Assembly (NCBI GenBank): GCA_016936295.1
Contig: JAFGYD010000104.1
Span: 1 to 37,458 of the forward strand
Source: Spirochaetales bacterium
GTDB lineage: Bacteria; Spirochaetota; Spirochaetia; DSM-2461
DNA: 37,458 bases
Direction: 5' to 3'
Numbering within the stretch: position 1 is the stretch's first letter; the number at the start of each line of letters is the position of its first letter. Shown one piece after another: positions 8,758-18,305 of this stretch. The notes beneath the pieces are model-generated. The model worked only from the letters and a program-made list of their open reading frames with translations. It was not told where the DNA came from and searched no databases. Made by a program: the position numbers and the translations under genes.

Positions 8758-9536
8758 ATATTTAAAAATTTAGTTACAATATATTCTGGTAGAGTAAAGG
8801 GGAAATCAACTTCCGATGATGTAGCCGGGTAGCTATTACCAACTTTATTGTAAATAATTAGTGAACTATGACTATCCCCCGTGATATTCAAAGCTAATAG
8901 TTGTTCGTTTCTTTCTACATCTTCAAATGTTAAAGCTTGTAAATCTTTTAAAACCGGAGCTAATGTTGAAATTTGATCTGCTGATAGCTCGACCTCATTT
9001 TGATCTTTAATTAGCTCTATTTTATTTATATTATTTACAGCAATTACAGTTTTATCCCTTAAAGAGTCTTCTGATTTATTAAATAATTCGGAAAGATCTC
9101 CACGAACAGAGTAAACATTGTCATCTCCTGGTACTAAAACATAGGTATAATTTCCTGTATTTGAAGTATTTCCAATTTTTATACTTAATAGATCTTTATC
9201 TCCATTTTTTACTTTCAGTTCCTTAGGTGTATCCAATCCAAATCTTTGATAATCTTTTGATTGAGAAATCATATCAATTAGTTGGAAATTTGTTATACCT
9301 GCAATAATCCTGTCCATAGCGGTAGGTGATGCTTTATATCCAGAAGGTAAAATCCATTTTTCATCTGTTTTGTTTAGATCAAAGCCATTAAACTCAATTT
9401 TTGTAATATCTTCAGCTTTGATTGTCTCTGTTTTAGGTAGTACATAGTTAATATTATTATCTTGCCTAAAAATAATATAACTGAATAGGAGTATAATAAT
9501 CCCTGCTAGAATGTATATATCTTTTTTATTTTTCAC
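8739..9536 (-). CDS. DUF4340 domain-containing protein
   Basis: N-terminal TM; IKAEDITKIEFNG, RFGLDTPKELKV, LFNKSEDSLRDKTVIAVN typical of DUF4340; linked to a Gld-type ABC cluster. Confidence 0.75.
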   Translation of the reverse strand: MKNKKDIYILAGIIILLFSYIIFRQDNNINYVLPKTETIKAEDITKIEFNGFDLNKTDEKWILPSGYKASPTAMDRIIAGITNFQLIDMISQSKDYQRFGLDTPKELKVKNGDKDLLSIKIGNTSNTGNYTYVLVPGDDNVYSVRGDLSELFNKSEDSLRDKTVIAVNNINKIELIKDQNEVELSADQISTLAPVLKDLQALTFEDVERNEQLLALNITGDSHSSLIIYNKVGNSYPATSSEVDFPFTLPEYIVTKFLNIQNETK

Positions 9537-11592
9537 TTCTATCCTCCATAAAAAGTCCCATTATTTTTTTCTTTCTGTTTAACCAAATAAAGTAGCTGGT
9601 AATACCGGCAATTGCGACTAGAAGAGGTAACCCTAAAATATTGAAGTATTTAATAAAATTTCTCTGAATTGAAGAAGTTGTTATCATTGGTCTATTAAGC
9701 ACACCTTTACTTCTCATTTCTATATATTCCCCTCTACCTGATGCATAATCTATAAGATTTTGAATAAGAAGGGTATTTGAAGGAAATGAATTCCCAATTA
9801 ATGAATCTGTTAGTAAATCGGATGATCCTAAAACTATTAATGTCCCTTTAGATGATTCAGAAATTAGTTTTTCTTCATCTTTTACCCCAGCAATTAAAGA
9901 TTCATTAACATCTGGTTCATTATCTTTAATCTCTTTTTGTGGAATTTCTGTATTGGCAAAATAACTTTTAAATGAACCCTCTTTTATTACTCCAAGAGAG
10001 TAGCTTGATTTCTCCGATGCAGGGAAAATTCTTGATGGATTGAGTGATAATCCTTCAATTTGCTGCGCCCAAGCTTTATCAGATGTTGAAAATAGTGTTT
10101 TTATACTATTTTCATTATTATCAACTGGAGAAATTTCTGACATTCTAAATGTGATTAATTCTGTCAAACCCTTTAGAAATGGAAGTTTAGTATTTATGTT
10201 TTGGGAACTTATAACCGGTGCAAAATAGATTTGACTCTCTTTTAGGCTACCGTTACTATCTTTTTGAACCTGTTTAAAGGAATTAACATCCATAATCATG
10301 GATTCACTTACATTTATTCCGTAATTTTTTAACAGATTAATTAAACCGTGATCCATTAATTTATAAGCTTCCTGACCATAATTAGGATTACTTTTTTCCA
10401 TATCCATTGTAATCTGATCAAGGGCCAGAAGTATTGAATTTCCTTTTAGCAGGAATTGATCCAGTAGAAAAAGCTCTCTATCTGTAAACTTTTGGGAAGG
10501 TCTAGCAATAATAAGTGTTTTTATATCATCCCTTATTTGACCATCTTTTAGATCGATTGCTGACAAAGTATAATTGGAATTAATTATGGATGTTAATGAG
10601 TTTAAACCTGGTTCTTGATTTCCAGAAAAAATTGCCATTTGATCTTGAGTTAAAGGTATTGTTCCGTTTGAAGTTAAGTATCCAACTCTTGTCTCTGTAC
10701 CAATCATTTTTTCAATGTTTGATTTAATTCCATCTTGTAATTCATCTATACCAGAAACAACGGTTCTACCAAATATATCTTGTCCTATTAGGTTAATAAC
10801 ACTGCTTTCAGACCCATTATTAATAACTACAGAAGCAATAGCTGTTGTTGTATTCTCGTTTTCGTCCTGTAATTTTAGAGTAGAGATTCCAAATTTAGAA
10901 CTAATATCATCAATTTCCATTTCTGATGGTTCTACAAGTTTAAAATCAACTCTGTTATAAAACTCCTTGTTTAATGTTCCAATAACTTTCTCTAGTTCAT
11001 CCGAGTATTTTTCCAGATCTGAACTTAAACCATAAAGAGCAGGAGAAATATATAATATTGTATGTATGTTTTCTTCCATACCGAGTAAAAAGGTTGTTTT
11101 TTCTGTTAATTTTCTAATTGTGTTTGTAATAATTAGTTCAAGGTTTTTGTTATAATCAATTGCAGGAATTGTCTCTATCATATCTCCATGTATAAAAGCC
11201 ATACCTAAATAGGCCGATACAACTTTCATCTCATCCTGCTCTATGTTTTGTATATTAACAGGATAGATATTATAAGTTGATGGGTCATTTTTAGGGGTTT
11301 CATCTTTTTTAATAATATCAATTGTGTAGTTAAAGTGTTTGTTGGCCTGTAATTTATATTCCATAAGGATATCCCTAATATCTCGCTCTAGTGAATTGTA
11401 TGGAACAGGTAGATTTTCAGAAAGAAATACCTTAATTGTTAGCGGTTCTTCAAGATTTTTTACTAATTCTGTACTTGAATCTGATAGTGAGTAAGATTTA
11501 TTCTCTGTAATGTCAACTCTAAAAAAAAGAGTAGTAGCTGCAATATTAAGCAGTACTAATACAGCAACGTATAAGATAAATTTTAATTTCAT
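9526..11592 (-). CDS. GldG-like ABC-type auxiliary component
   Basis: N-terminal TM, FRVDITENKSYSLSDSSTELVKNLEEPLTIKVFLSENLPVPYNSLERDIRDILMEY, C-terminal TM; 688 aa. Confidence 0.85.
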   Translation of the reverse strand: MKLKFILYVAVLVLLNIAATTLFFRVDITENKSYSLSDSSTELVKNLEEPLTIKVFLSENLPVPYNSLERDIRDILMEYKLQANKHFNYTIDIIKKDETPKNDPSTYNIYPVNIQNIEQDEMKVVSAYLGMAFIHGDMIETIPAIDYNKNLELIITNTIRKLTEKTTFLLGMEENIHTILYISPALYGLSSDLEKYSDELEKVIGTLNKEFYNRVDFKLVEPSEMEIDDISSKFGISTLKLQDENENTTTAIASVVINNGSESSVINLIGQDIFGRTVVSGIDELQDGIKSNIEKMIGTETRVGYLTSNGTIPLTQDQMAIFSGNQEPGLNSLTSIINSNYTLSAIDLKDGQIRDDIKTLIIARPSQKFTDRELFLLDQFLLKGNSILLALDQITMDMEKSNPNYGQEAYKLMDHGLINLLKNYGINVSESMIMDVNSFKQVQKDSNGSLKESQIYFAPVISSQNINTKLPFLKGLTELITFRMSEISPVDNNENSIKTLFSTSDKAWAQQIEGLSLNPSRIFPASEKSSYSLGVIKEGSFKSYFANTEIPQKEIKDNEPDVNESLIAGVKDEEKLISESSKGTLIVLGSSDLLTDSLIGNSFPSNTLLIQNLIDYASGRGEYIEMRSKGVLNRPMITTSSIQRNFIKYFNILGLPLLVAIAGITSYFIWLNRKKKIMGLFMEDRSEK

Positions 11593-12296
11593 TTTTTTTG
11601 TAATCTCCTTTCTGTGGATAAAACCGCAAGAAAAATTATGGATAAAAAGTATAGAATGTCTCTTGAATCCAATATTCCCTTAGAAATATTCTGGAAATGA
11701 AATCCTGTTGAAATATATTCAATAATTGATGCAATGAAATTAGGAAGTAGTATAACCATTCCATCAATTATTGTTAAAAAGAAACAGATAACAGCTCCTA
11801 TAAGAAAAGCAATTATTTGGTTTTGAGTTAATGTTGATGTAAATACTCCAATTGCAGTAAAACTACCGCTTAGGAGTAAGGCTCCAATATAACCACTCAA
11901 TACAACACCAGAATCCAAGTCTCCTAATGTTGAAAGGAATAGAGGGTATGAAAGTGTTGGTAAAATCATAACAATAACAAATAGCCAGGTTGCTAAAAGT
12001 TTACCTATAATAATATCCATTGTTGTAACTGGTTGTGTCCCAAGCATTTCGTATGAACCAGTTTTATACTCTTCTGCAAAACTTTTCATTGTAAGGGCTG
12101 GTATCATGAATGAAAGAATCATAGGCATTAAATTAAAGAAATCTCTTAATGATACAGATTTAGTTAAAAAAATTGTTGAGAACAAAAACCACCCTGAAAC
12201 AATTAGGTAGATTCCAATTACAATATAGCCAACAGGTGAAAGAAAAAATGATAGAAATTCCTTTTTACCTATGCTGAGTATAGATCTATTTTTCAT
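11589..12296 (-). CDS. ABC-2 type permease (GldF-like)
   Basis: MPMILSFMIPALTMKSFAEEYKTGSYEMLGTQPVTTMDIIIGKLLATW; six hydrophobic segments. Confidence 0.85.
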   Translation of the reverse strand: MKNRSILSIGKKEFLSFFLSPVGYIVIGIYLIVSGWFLFSTIFLTKSVSLRDFFNLMPMILSFMIPALTMKSFAEEYKTGSYEMLGTQPVTTMDIIIGKLLATWLFVIVMILPTLSYPLFLSTLGDLDSGVVLSGYIGALLLSGSFTAIGVFTSTLTQNQIIAFLIGAVICFFLTIIDGMVILLPNFIASIIEYISTGFHFQNISKGILDSRDILYFLSIIFLAVLSTERRLQKK

Positions 12297-13218
12297 TGAT
12301 TTCCTCCTGTGTTAAGGTTCTAAAGATGTTTTCCAAGGATTTTATTTCTAATGATAGATTTAAAATTATCCAGTCTGTATTTTTTATATAGAGATATAAC
12401 TCTTTTCTAATATCTTTTGTAGAATATATAGTAACTTCTTTATTATCATTGAATTCTTTTTCTTCAATAGAATCAATTCCTTCAAAATCCTTAAGTTTTT
12501 CGGTTACATTATTTGCATTTGCTAAGGTAATTTTTATTTTAATATCACCTTCCATTATTTTTTTTAATTCATCGGGTGTTCCGTCAGCAACAACTTTTCC
12601 ACTGTTAATAATTACAATTCTGTCACATGTCGCTTCTGCTTCACTTAGAATATGTGTGGAAAAGATTACTGTTTTTCTTTTACCTATCTCTTTAATGATG
12701 TTTCTAATTTCAACAATTTGGTTAGGATCCAGACCAGTTGTAGGTTCATCCAGTACTAAAATTTCCGGATCACTCATCATTGCCTGAGCTAACCCCACTC
12801 TCTGTTTATAACCTTTGGATAGAGAATTTATAGTTTTATGCATTACATTTTTAATTCCACAGAGTTCTGCCAGTTCCTTTAATCTCTGTTCAATTTTCTC
12901 TTTATGGATCTCACGCAACTCTGCAATATATTTTAAATAATCATAAACTAACATTTCGGAATACAATGGAGCAGACTCTGGTAGATATCCAATTAATTTT
13001 TTAACTTCTAATTCGTGTTCATTTACATCAAAACCTTTTACAGAAACAGTTCCAGAAGTTGACTTTAAGTATCCGGTTAGAATTCGTAGCGTTGAACTTT
13101 TTCCTGCACCATTTGGCCCTAGTAACCCCAATATTTCTCCGGATTTTATACTGAGGTTTATTCCTTTTACGGCATTAGTAGAACCATAGCTTTTTACAAG
13201 TTCTTTAATCTCGATCAT
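12286..13218 (-). CDS. ABC transporter ATP-binding protein (GldA-like)
   Basis: Walker A GPNGAGKSS; signature LSKGYKQRVGLAQA; Walker B ILVLDEPTTGLDP. Strong SD AGGAGG. Confidence 0.95.
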   Translation of the reverse strand: MIEIKELVKSYGSTNAVKGINLSIKSGEILGLLGPNGAGKSSTLRILTGYLKSTSGTVSVKGFDVNEHELEVKKLIGYLPESAPLYSEMLVYDYLKYIAELREIHKEKIEQRLKELAELCGIKNVMHKTINSLSKGYKQRVGLAQAMMSDPEILVLDEPTTGLDPNQIVEIRNIIKEIGKRKTVIFSTHILSEAEATCDRIVIINSGKVVADGTPDELKKIMEGDIKIKITLANANNVTEKLKDFEGIDSIEEKEFNDNKEVTIYSTKDIRKELYLYIKNTDWIILNLSLEIKSLENIFRTLTQEEINEK

Positions 13219-13315
13219 TTATCCTCCTATTTTTATATAGGATAAAGATATCAATAAGAATTCAATCCATCAATATTTTTTATTTGATGTAATGAATTTG
13301 TAATGTGGATTTAAT

Positions 13316-14473
13316 TTACATGAAATCTTCTTTAAATTTTTCAAGATTAAAGTGCTTTTTAAATGCTGAAATAATAAGATCATTTTTTGAATTATCATAG
13401 GACTGAAGTTTGGTATTTTTTATACATTTATAAAGAATTTCATCTGCTGTAGAGCTGTCTTCTGGTACATAAATAGCAGGAATTCCACTTTCTAAAACCA
13501 GATCCATACTTTTATTAAGTATTTTATTCATTTCGGTGCATGTAAAAATTATACCAGTAATCCTCTCGGATTCCCCTCTCTTTTTATTAAACTCAACAAT
13601 TTTTTTTAGTCTTCTAATAGATTTAGCAGAAATAATTACCACATCGCCTGGGTTCAAATCCTTTTCCGGAATAAAATATCTATGAGATTGTGAAACGATT
13701 GAGACTCCGGTTACAGGTATACCCCAGCAATCTTTAGTTGTATTTCCAATAGGTCTTCCTTTTGGAAAACCCTTCGAGATTAATCTCATTGATGGCTTAT
13801 TAAGACCTTTTATCTCAGGCATCCAGCCAAGAATATGTATAGGTTTCCCATCTTTACTAAATCGTTGTGTTAAATAATCTTCGGTAATATACTTTTTCAT
13901 CTCTTCAATTTTATCCGGTATAAGTTTATTAAAAATAATACCCTTAATTCTTGCACCTTTTGAATGGAAATAATTAATATCAACCTCTAGCATATCCAGG
14001 GTTTTCCCAATACCACCTCCAGCCAAATATATAATATCTGCATTTAATCTTATACTGACATCACTATTTGAGAGATTTACTATACCTCCTACACCTGGAT
14101 GGCCAGTCCCCTCTGCAATTATAATTTTTTTATCACTTAATTGGGAAATAGCTTCATCTATGGAGTTACAATATCCGGTAATTATTTCTTCCTTTTCTTC
14201 AGAAATCAAAAAATTCTTTGTTACACCTTTTCCTAGTCTCACAGGTGATACTATATCCATATTTAAAGTTGGTAATATAAACTCTTTTATAATTACAGCA
14301 TCTTTATCAATCATTTTCCCATTTGGAAGTGTAAATAACTCCTGTCCAACCGGTTTTATATATCCAATTTCTTCGGGGGAGTATATCTCCCGTAACCTTG
14401 AAATTAACCCTATGCTTGTAAAAGTTTTTCCCGCATGTTGTCTAAAACCTGCTATATATACAATTGTTGGCAT
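13316..14473 (-). CDS. BioD-like P-loop NTPase with DRTGG-like C-terminus (Pta N-terminal-like, no Pta catalytic domain)
   Basis: GFRQHAGKTFTSIGLISRL (P-loop), IIAEGTGHPGVGG, GRPIGN and GDVVIISAKSIRRLKKIVEF. Confidence 0.7.
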   Translation of the reverse strand: MPTIVYIAGFRQHAGKTFTSIGLISRLREIYSPEEIGYIKPVGQELFTLPNGKMIDKDAVIIKEFILPTLNMDIVSPVRLGKGVTKNFLISEEKEEIITGYCNSIDEAISQLSDKKIIIAEGTGHPGVGGIVNLSNSDVSIRLNADIIYLAGGGIGKTLDMLEVDINYFHSKGARIKGIIFNKLIPDKIEEMKKYITEDYLTQRFSKDGKPIHILGWMPEIKGLNKPSMRLISKGFPKGRPIGNTTKDCWGIPVTGVSIVSQSHRYFIPEKDLNPGDVVIISAKSIRRLKKIVEFNKKRGESERITGIIFTCTEMNKILNKSMDLVLESGIPAIYVPEDSSTADEILYKCIKNTKLQSYDNSKNDLIISAFKKHFNLEKFKEDFM

Positions 14474-15249
14474 TAGGCTATCCCTAAATGTTTATTAAAC
14501 CCTTCAATTGAACATTGGGCACTACTCATTGGGTATGGAACGACTCCTGTTTCTCGAAATTTATCCCCTAATTTTTTATTAAAACACTGGTTTGAAGTTA
14601 AAAATTGCCCCCAAAATCCTAAATGCCACTCAATATCAAATCTTCTATTTGTTATTGAGTCATTCCACTCTTTTGGCATTTTTGACTTCCAGGAAGGTAG
14701 TTCATTTAACCAACTTTGGGTTTTTAATCCTTTAAATCCGTGGGCTTCCGCATCTAAAACAACTTTTTTTAGTCTTGAAAAGAAGTAATCTTCATCGGCT
14801 AGAAAAGACTTTGGATAGATAGAGTTTGCCATATGTATTTCTAAATATTCATCCTTCGATGTTAAGTCGTATCTAGCCCAGCTATCTTTATACTGACAAA
14901 ATGGATCTGGTCCATTTATTCCTTCAAGGTCTTCTTCGGCTCTACCATAGATATATGGTTCTAATAGTTTAAAGCCCTTTTCTTCAAAGTTATTAGGGTC
15001 ATTATTCTCTTCATATATAGCTCTTAATTCCTTTTTTAGTTCTGGCCATTTGGAGCCTTCATAAGTTGGGAAGTCATATAATGTTGCTGGGTTTAAAATT
15101 GTATGATTTACTAAGGCAGTTCTTGCATCCATTGTCCAGATTATATCTTCCTGCGGGTTTTTGTTTTTCCAATCAGCGATAACCCACAGGCTTAATTTAA
15201 CACACTCTCTTAAATACTCTTTATGTTCCTCTAGTGTCTTCTTTTCCAT
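14473..15249 (-). CDS. conserved-looking hypothetical protein, uncharacterised
   Basis: 258 aa ORF, overlaps the downstream NTPase by 1 nt (shared A of ATGA-type junction); no family recognised. Confidence 0.75.
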   Translation of the reverse strand: MEKKTLEEHKEYLRECVKLSLWVIADWKNKNPQEDIIWTMDARTALVNHTILNPATLYDFPTYEGSKWPELKKELRAIYEENNDPNNFEEKGFKLLEPYIYGRAEEDLEGINGPDPFCQYKDSWARYDLTSKDEYLEIHMANSIYPKSFLADEDYFFSRLKKVVLDAEAHGFKGLKTQSWLNELPSWKSKMPKEWNDSITNRRFDIEWHLGFWGQFLTSNQCFNKKLGDKFRETGVVPYPMSSAQCSIEGFNKHLGIA

Positions 15250-15294
15250 TATATATCCTCTTACATTATAATTAATTTATTGATAATCTTAAGT

Positions 15295-16461
15295 ATGAAT
15301 AACTTTATATTTTATAATCCAGTAAAAATTGTTTTTGGTAAAGAGACAATTTTAGAGTTAAAGAATCTTCTTCCTCAAAATAGTAAAATTTTATTAGTTT
15401 ATGGTGGTGGTTCAATTAAGAAAAATGGTGTTTATAATCAGGTATTACAGGGTCTTGAAGGTTTTAATTATATTGAATTTTCCGGGATAGAAGCTAATCC
15501 TGAATATGAAACATGTATGAAAGCAGTTGAAATTGGGCGTAAGGAATCAATTACCTTTATTTTAGGTGTTGGTGGTGGTTCTGTTGTAGATGCTGTAAAA
15601 TTTATTGCAGCGGCAATTCCGTGTTCAACCCAAGACCCTTGGAAAACTATAGTTAGGGATAAAATTGTTGAAAAGGCAATTCCATTTGGTGCTGTATTAA
15701 CCCTACCGGCAACAGGTTCTGAGATGAATAACTCCTCGGTAATATCCAACAGAAATTTAGAGGAGAAGTTTGCTTTTGCATCGGATTTAGTTTATCCAGT
15801 TTTTTCAATCCTAGATCCAGAAACAACATATTCTCTACCGGAAAAACAGGTTGCAAATGGGATTGTTGATTCATTTGTTCACGTTTTAGAACAATACTTA
15901 ACATCTAATATTGATACACCAATTCAAGATAGATGGGCTGAATCCATTCTTTTAACATTAATAGACCTTGGAAAATCTATTATAGATGATAAAACAGATT
16001 ATAATAAAAGAGCCAATTTAATGTGGGCTTCAACTTCAGCATTAAATGGATATATAGGTGTGGGTGTAGTTCAAGACTGGGCAACACACCAGATAGGACA
16101 CGAAATTACAGCTTGTTATGGTTTAGACCATGCAAGAAGTTTAGCAATAGTATTACCCGGTTTACTTAGTATTCAAAGAAAGCAGAAAAAAGAGAAGCTT
16201 ATACAATATGCTAATAGGGTTTGGGGGGTAACAATGGGTGATCCTAATGTTATAATTGATGAAGTTATAACAAGAACAACACTCTTTTTTCAATCCTTAG
16301 GTATTTCTGGTAGATTTGTTGATTACGGTATTAACCCAGAAGAAGCTGCAGAAAAAATAGGAAATATTTTTATTAGTCGAGATTCTCTACTAGGTGAAAA
16401 TAGAGATATCTCTGGTGAAGTAGTTAAGAAAATATTATTAAATCGACAGTGTCTGTATTAA
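15295..16461 (+). CDS. iron-containing alcohol dehydrogenase (BDH/YqhD-like)
   Basis: NFIFYNPVKIVFGK, GGGSVVDAVKFIA, LPATGSEMNNSSVISN, WATHQIGHEITACYGLDHARSLAIV. Track start 15280 is TTG; ATG 15295 preferred. Confidence 0.9.
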   Translation: MNNFIFYNPVKIVFGKETILELKNLLPQNSKILLVYGGGSIKKNGVYNQVLQGLEGFNYIEFSGIEANPEYETCMKAVEIGRKESITFILGVGGGSVVDAVKFIAAAIPCSTQDPWKTIVRDKIVEKAIPFGAVLTLPATGSEMNNSSVISNRNLEEKFAFASDLVYPVFSILDPETTYSLPEKQVANGIVDSFVHVLEQYLTSNIDTPIQDRWAESILLTLIDLGKSIIDDKTDYNKRANLMWASTSALNGYIGVGVVQDWATHQIGHEITACYGLDHARSLAIVLPGLLSIQRKQKKEKLIQYANRVWGVTMGDPNVIIDEVITRTTLFFQSLGISGRFVDYGINPEEAAEKIGNIFISRDSLLGENRDISGEVVKKILLNRQCLY

Positions 16462-18272
16462 TAAGTTACTAAAATTTCTTCTCTTATATTTGTATGATTT
16501 GGTAAGAAATAGAGCATTTGGGATGTTTGGTCATAATAATAACCAACATTCCATTTCTCAAAGTTTACATCGGCTCTCCATGGTTTTCCCTTAAAATAGA
16601 GTTGTGCATAGGGTTTTATTCCGGAAATATAGAGGAAGTGAGAATTAATATTGGTTTTACTATCCACTGGATAGGTTATAGAGATTCTTGTACTATTTGG
16701 AGTTTGCTGGATTTGAACACTATCGGATATCGTCCAGACTTTAACTCCATAATCCTGGTAATAGTGAGGTATATGCTTGTTTGTTGAAAGTTTTAAGTAG
16801 GACTCTTCTGGTGTAATTTTTTCCTTGGAGAAAATTTTATCCTTTATATTATATGTAAGGCTTACACTTGAAGATCGATCACTGTTTCTTATATAAGTGC
16901 TTATTAAAGCTTCTGCAACAGGTTTTGTATACTCACTAGTTTCATGTTGAGCTGCTTTTAAAAGGATTTTTGCAATATCCAGGTTAAGTCTTTGATTTGA
17001 AATATCGTTTTCTACCAGGTATAAACCTGTTTCATCCCATTTTATCTGATTAATTATAAAGTCTGATGCAATTTTTACACTATTAAATGTACCTTCGGTT
17101 GGTTTACCATACTGAATTATACCAAGTAAATTATTTAAATAAATTGCTTTTTGCTCCAGTGTTAAATCCTTAACCGAAAGTGTAACAAGATCTTCTTGCA
17201 ATTTAATTAAGTCTATCTGATTCCCTGGAAAATAGTGTTCTGGGATCCATAGATTAAGTAGTTCCGATGTTGAATATTTTACAATTCTTTCAATGTTTTC
17301 TAACTCTCTTTTCTGATTTAAATGCTCTTTTGAACCATTTTGAACAATATTCCCAAGGAATGGCATTGATTTAAACCCAAAATCCGATGGATATAAACTC
17401 TTTAGTCCATTAATCTTTATCAAACTACTACTATAATTACCTTTAGACATAGCTTCAGCTAAGTAAACAATGACAGAATCTTGGGTATATTTATCTCTAG
17501 AAGGTAGGTTTTTCCATGTCCCACTATCAGAATTATACTCAATAAACTTAAATATTTGGGATATTGAAGTGGAAATATTATCTATAAAATTATTAATTAG
17601 CTCATCGGTAAGTTTTTGTTCCGGCTTTCTATATTTCATATACCACTGTTCTGCAATTGGAAGGTCAGAACTATTTAGTGGGCTAAATGTAAGGTTTGAA
17701 AGATTGTCATCTTCTGCATAAAGAATAATATGATTATTGCTTCTGTTTACAGTATAGTTATCGTTATATTTTAAATGGAATTCATCTTTACCTGATTTTA
17801 TTATATAGGATAACTCACCATTACTCATTGTAAAATCTTTTATTAAGGTAAAAGGAATTTCAATCTCTTTAATTTTGGGGAAAACCTTTGGTATTGTACT
17901 TGTTATAGTTAATCTGTCACCATAGTTATCCACTTTTATATTTAATATTGTATTGTTTTCAAGATGAAGGTTTACTGATTGTTCATCAATTTTAATGCTA
18001 ACAACTTTTGAAGTCCTTCGAATATTATCATCACTTTTTATTAGGACAGGAGTTTCCCCTGAAATTGTTAAATCAAGACCTTTGTACGTTATTTTAAGGG
18101 ATTTAATTCTTTTAGGAATGAGAGGATACTCAATAGAGGATGTTTCATAAACGTCCATTTCACCAATATTGTAATGGTAAATTTTATGTTCAGAATAAAA
18201 AAAATAGATGAAAGATATAGTTATAGTTAGGTATATTAACTTATATAATGACGTTATTTTAAATATTTTCAT
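16458..18272 (-). CDS. hypothetical protein with N-terminal signal anchor
   Basis: 604 aa; hydrophobic SLYKLIYLTITISFIYFFY near the N-terminus; remainder predicted extracytoplasmic by composition. Confidence 0.6.
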   Translation of the reverse strand: MKIFKITSLYKLIYLTITISFIYFFYSEHKIYHYNIGEMDVYETSSIEYPLIPKRIKSLKITYKGLDLTISGETPVLIKSDDNIRRTSKVVSIKIDEQSVNLHLENNTILNIKVDNYGDRLTITSTIPKVFPKIKEIEIPFTLIKDFTMSNGELSYIIKSGKDEFHLKYNDNYTVNRSNNHIILYAEDDNLSNLTFSPLNSSDLPIAEQWYMKYRKPEQKLTDELINNFIDNISTSISQIFKFIEYNSDSGTWKNLPSRDKYTQDSVIVYLAEAMSKGNYSSSLIKINGLKSLYPSDFGFKSMPFLGNIVQNGSKEHLNQKRELENIERIVKYSTSELLNLWIPEHYFPGNQIDLIKLQEDLVTLSVKDLTLEQKAIYLNNLLGIIQYGKPTEGTFNSVKIASDFIINQIKWDETGLYLVENDISNQRLNLDIAKILLKAAQHETSEYTKPVAEALISTYIRNSDRSSSVSLTYNIKDKIFSKEKITPEESYLKLSTNKHIPHYYQDYGVKVWTISDSVQIQQTPNSTRISITYPVDSKTNINSHFLYISGIKPYAQLYFKGKPWRADVNFEKWNVGYYYDQTSQMLYFLPNHTNIREEILVTY

Positions 18273-18305
18273 ATAGAGTTATCCTTATTAGCCGAAAATT
18301 ATCTT

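Noticed and set aside
10040-10960. ORFs at 10040-10228 and 10715-10960 (+)
   Set aside because: Shadow ORFs of the GldG-like gene, Ser/Ile/Leu-rich.
12449-12787. 112-aa + strand ORF
   Set aside because: Antisense to the ABC ATPase; no domain, no SD.
14160-14498. 112-aa + strand ORF
   Set aside because: Antisense to the P-loop NTPase.
15468-15904. ORFs 15468-15749 and 15653-15904 (-)
   Set aside because: Antisense to the Fe-alcohol dehydrogenase, mutually overlapping.
16518-17721. ORFs 16518-16787 and 17470-17721 (+)
   Set aside because: Antisense within the 604-aa gene, no support.
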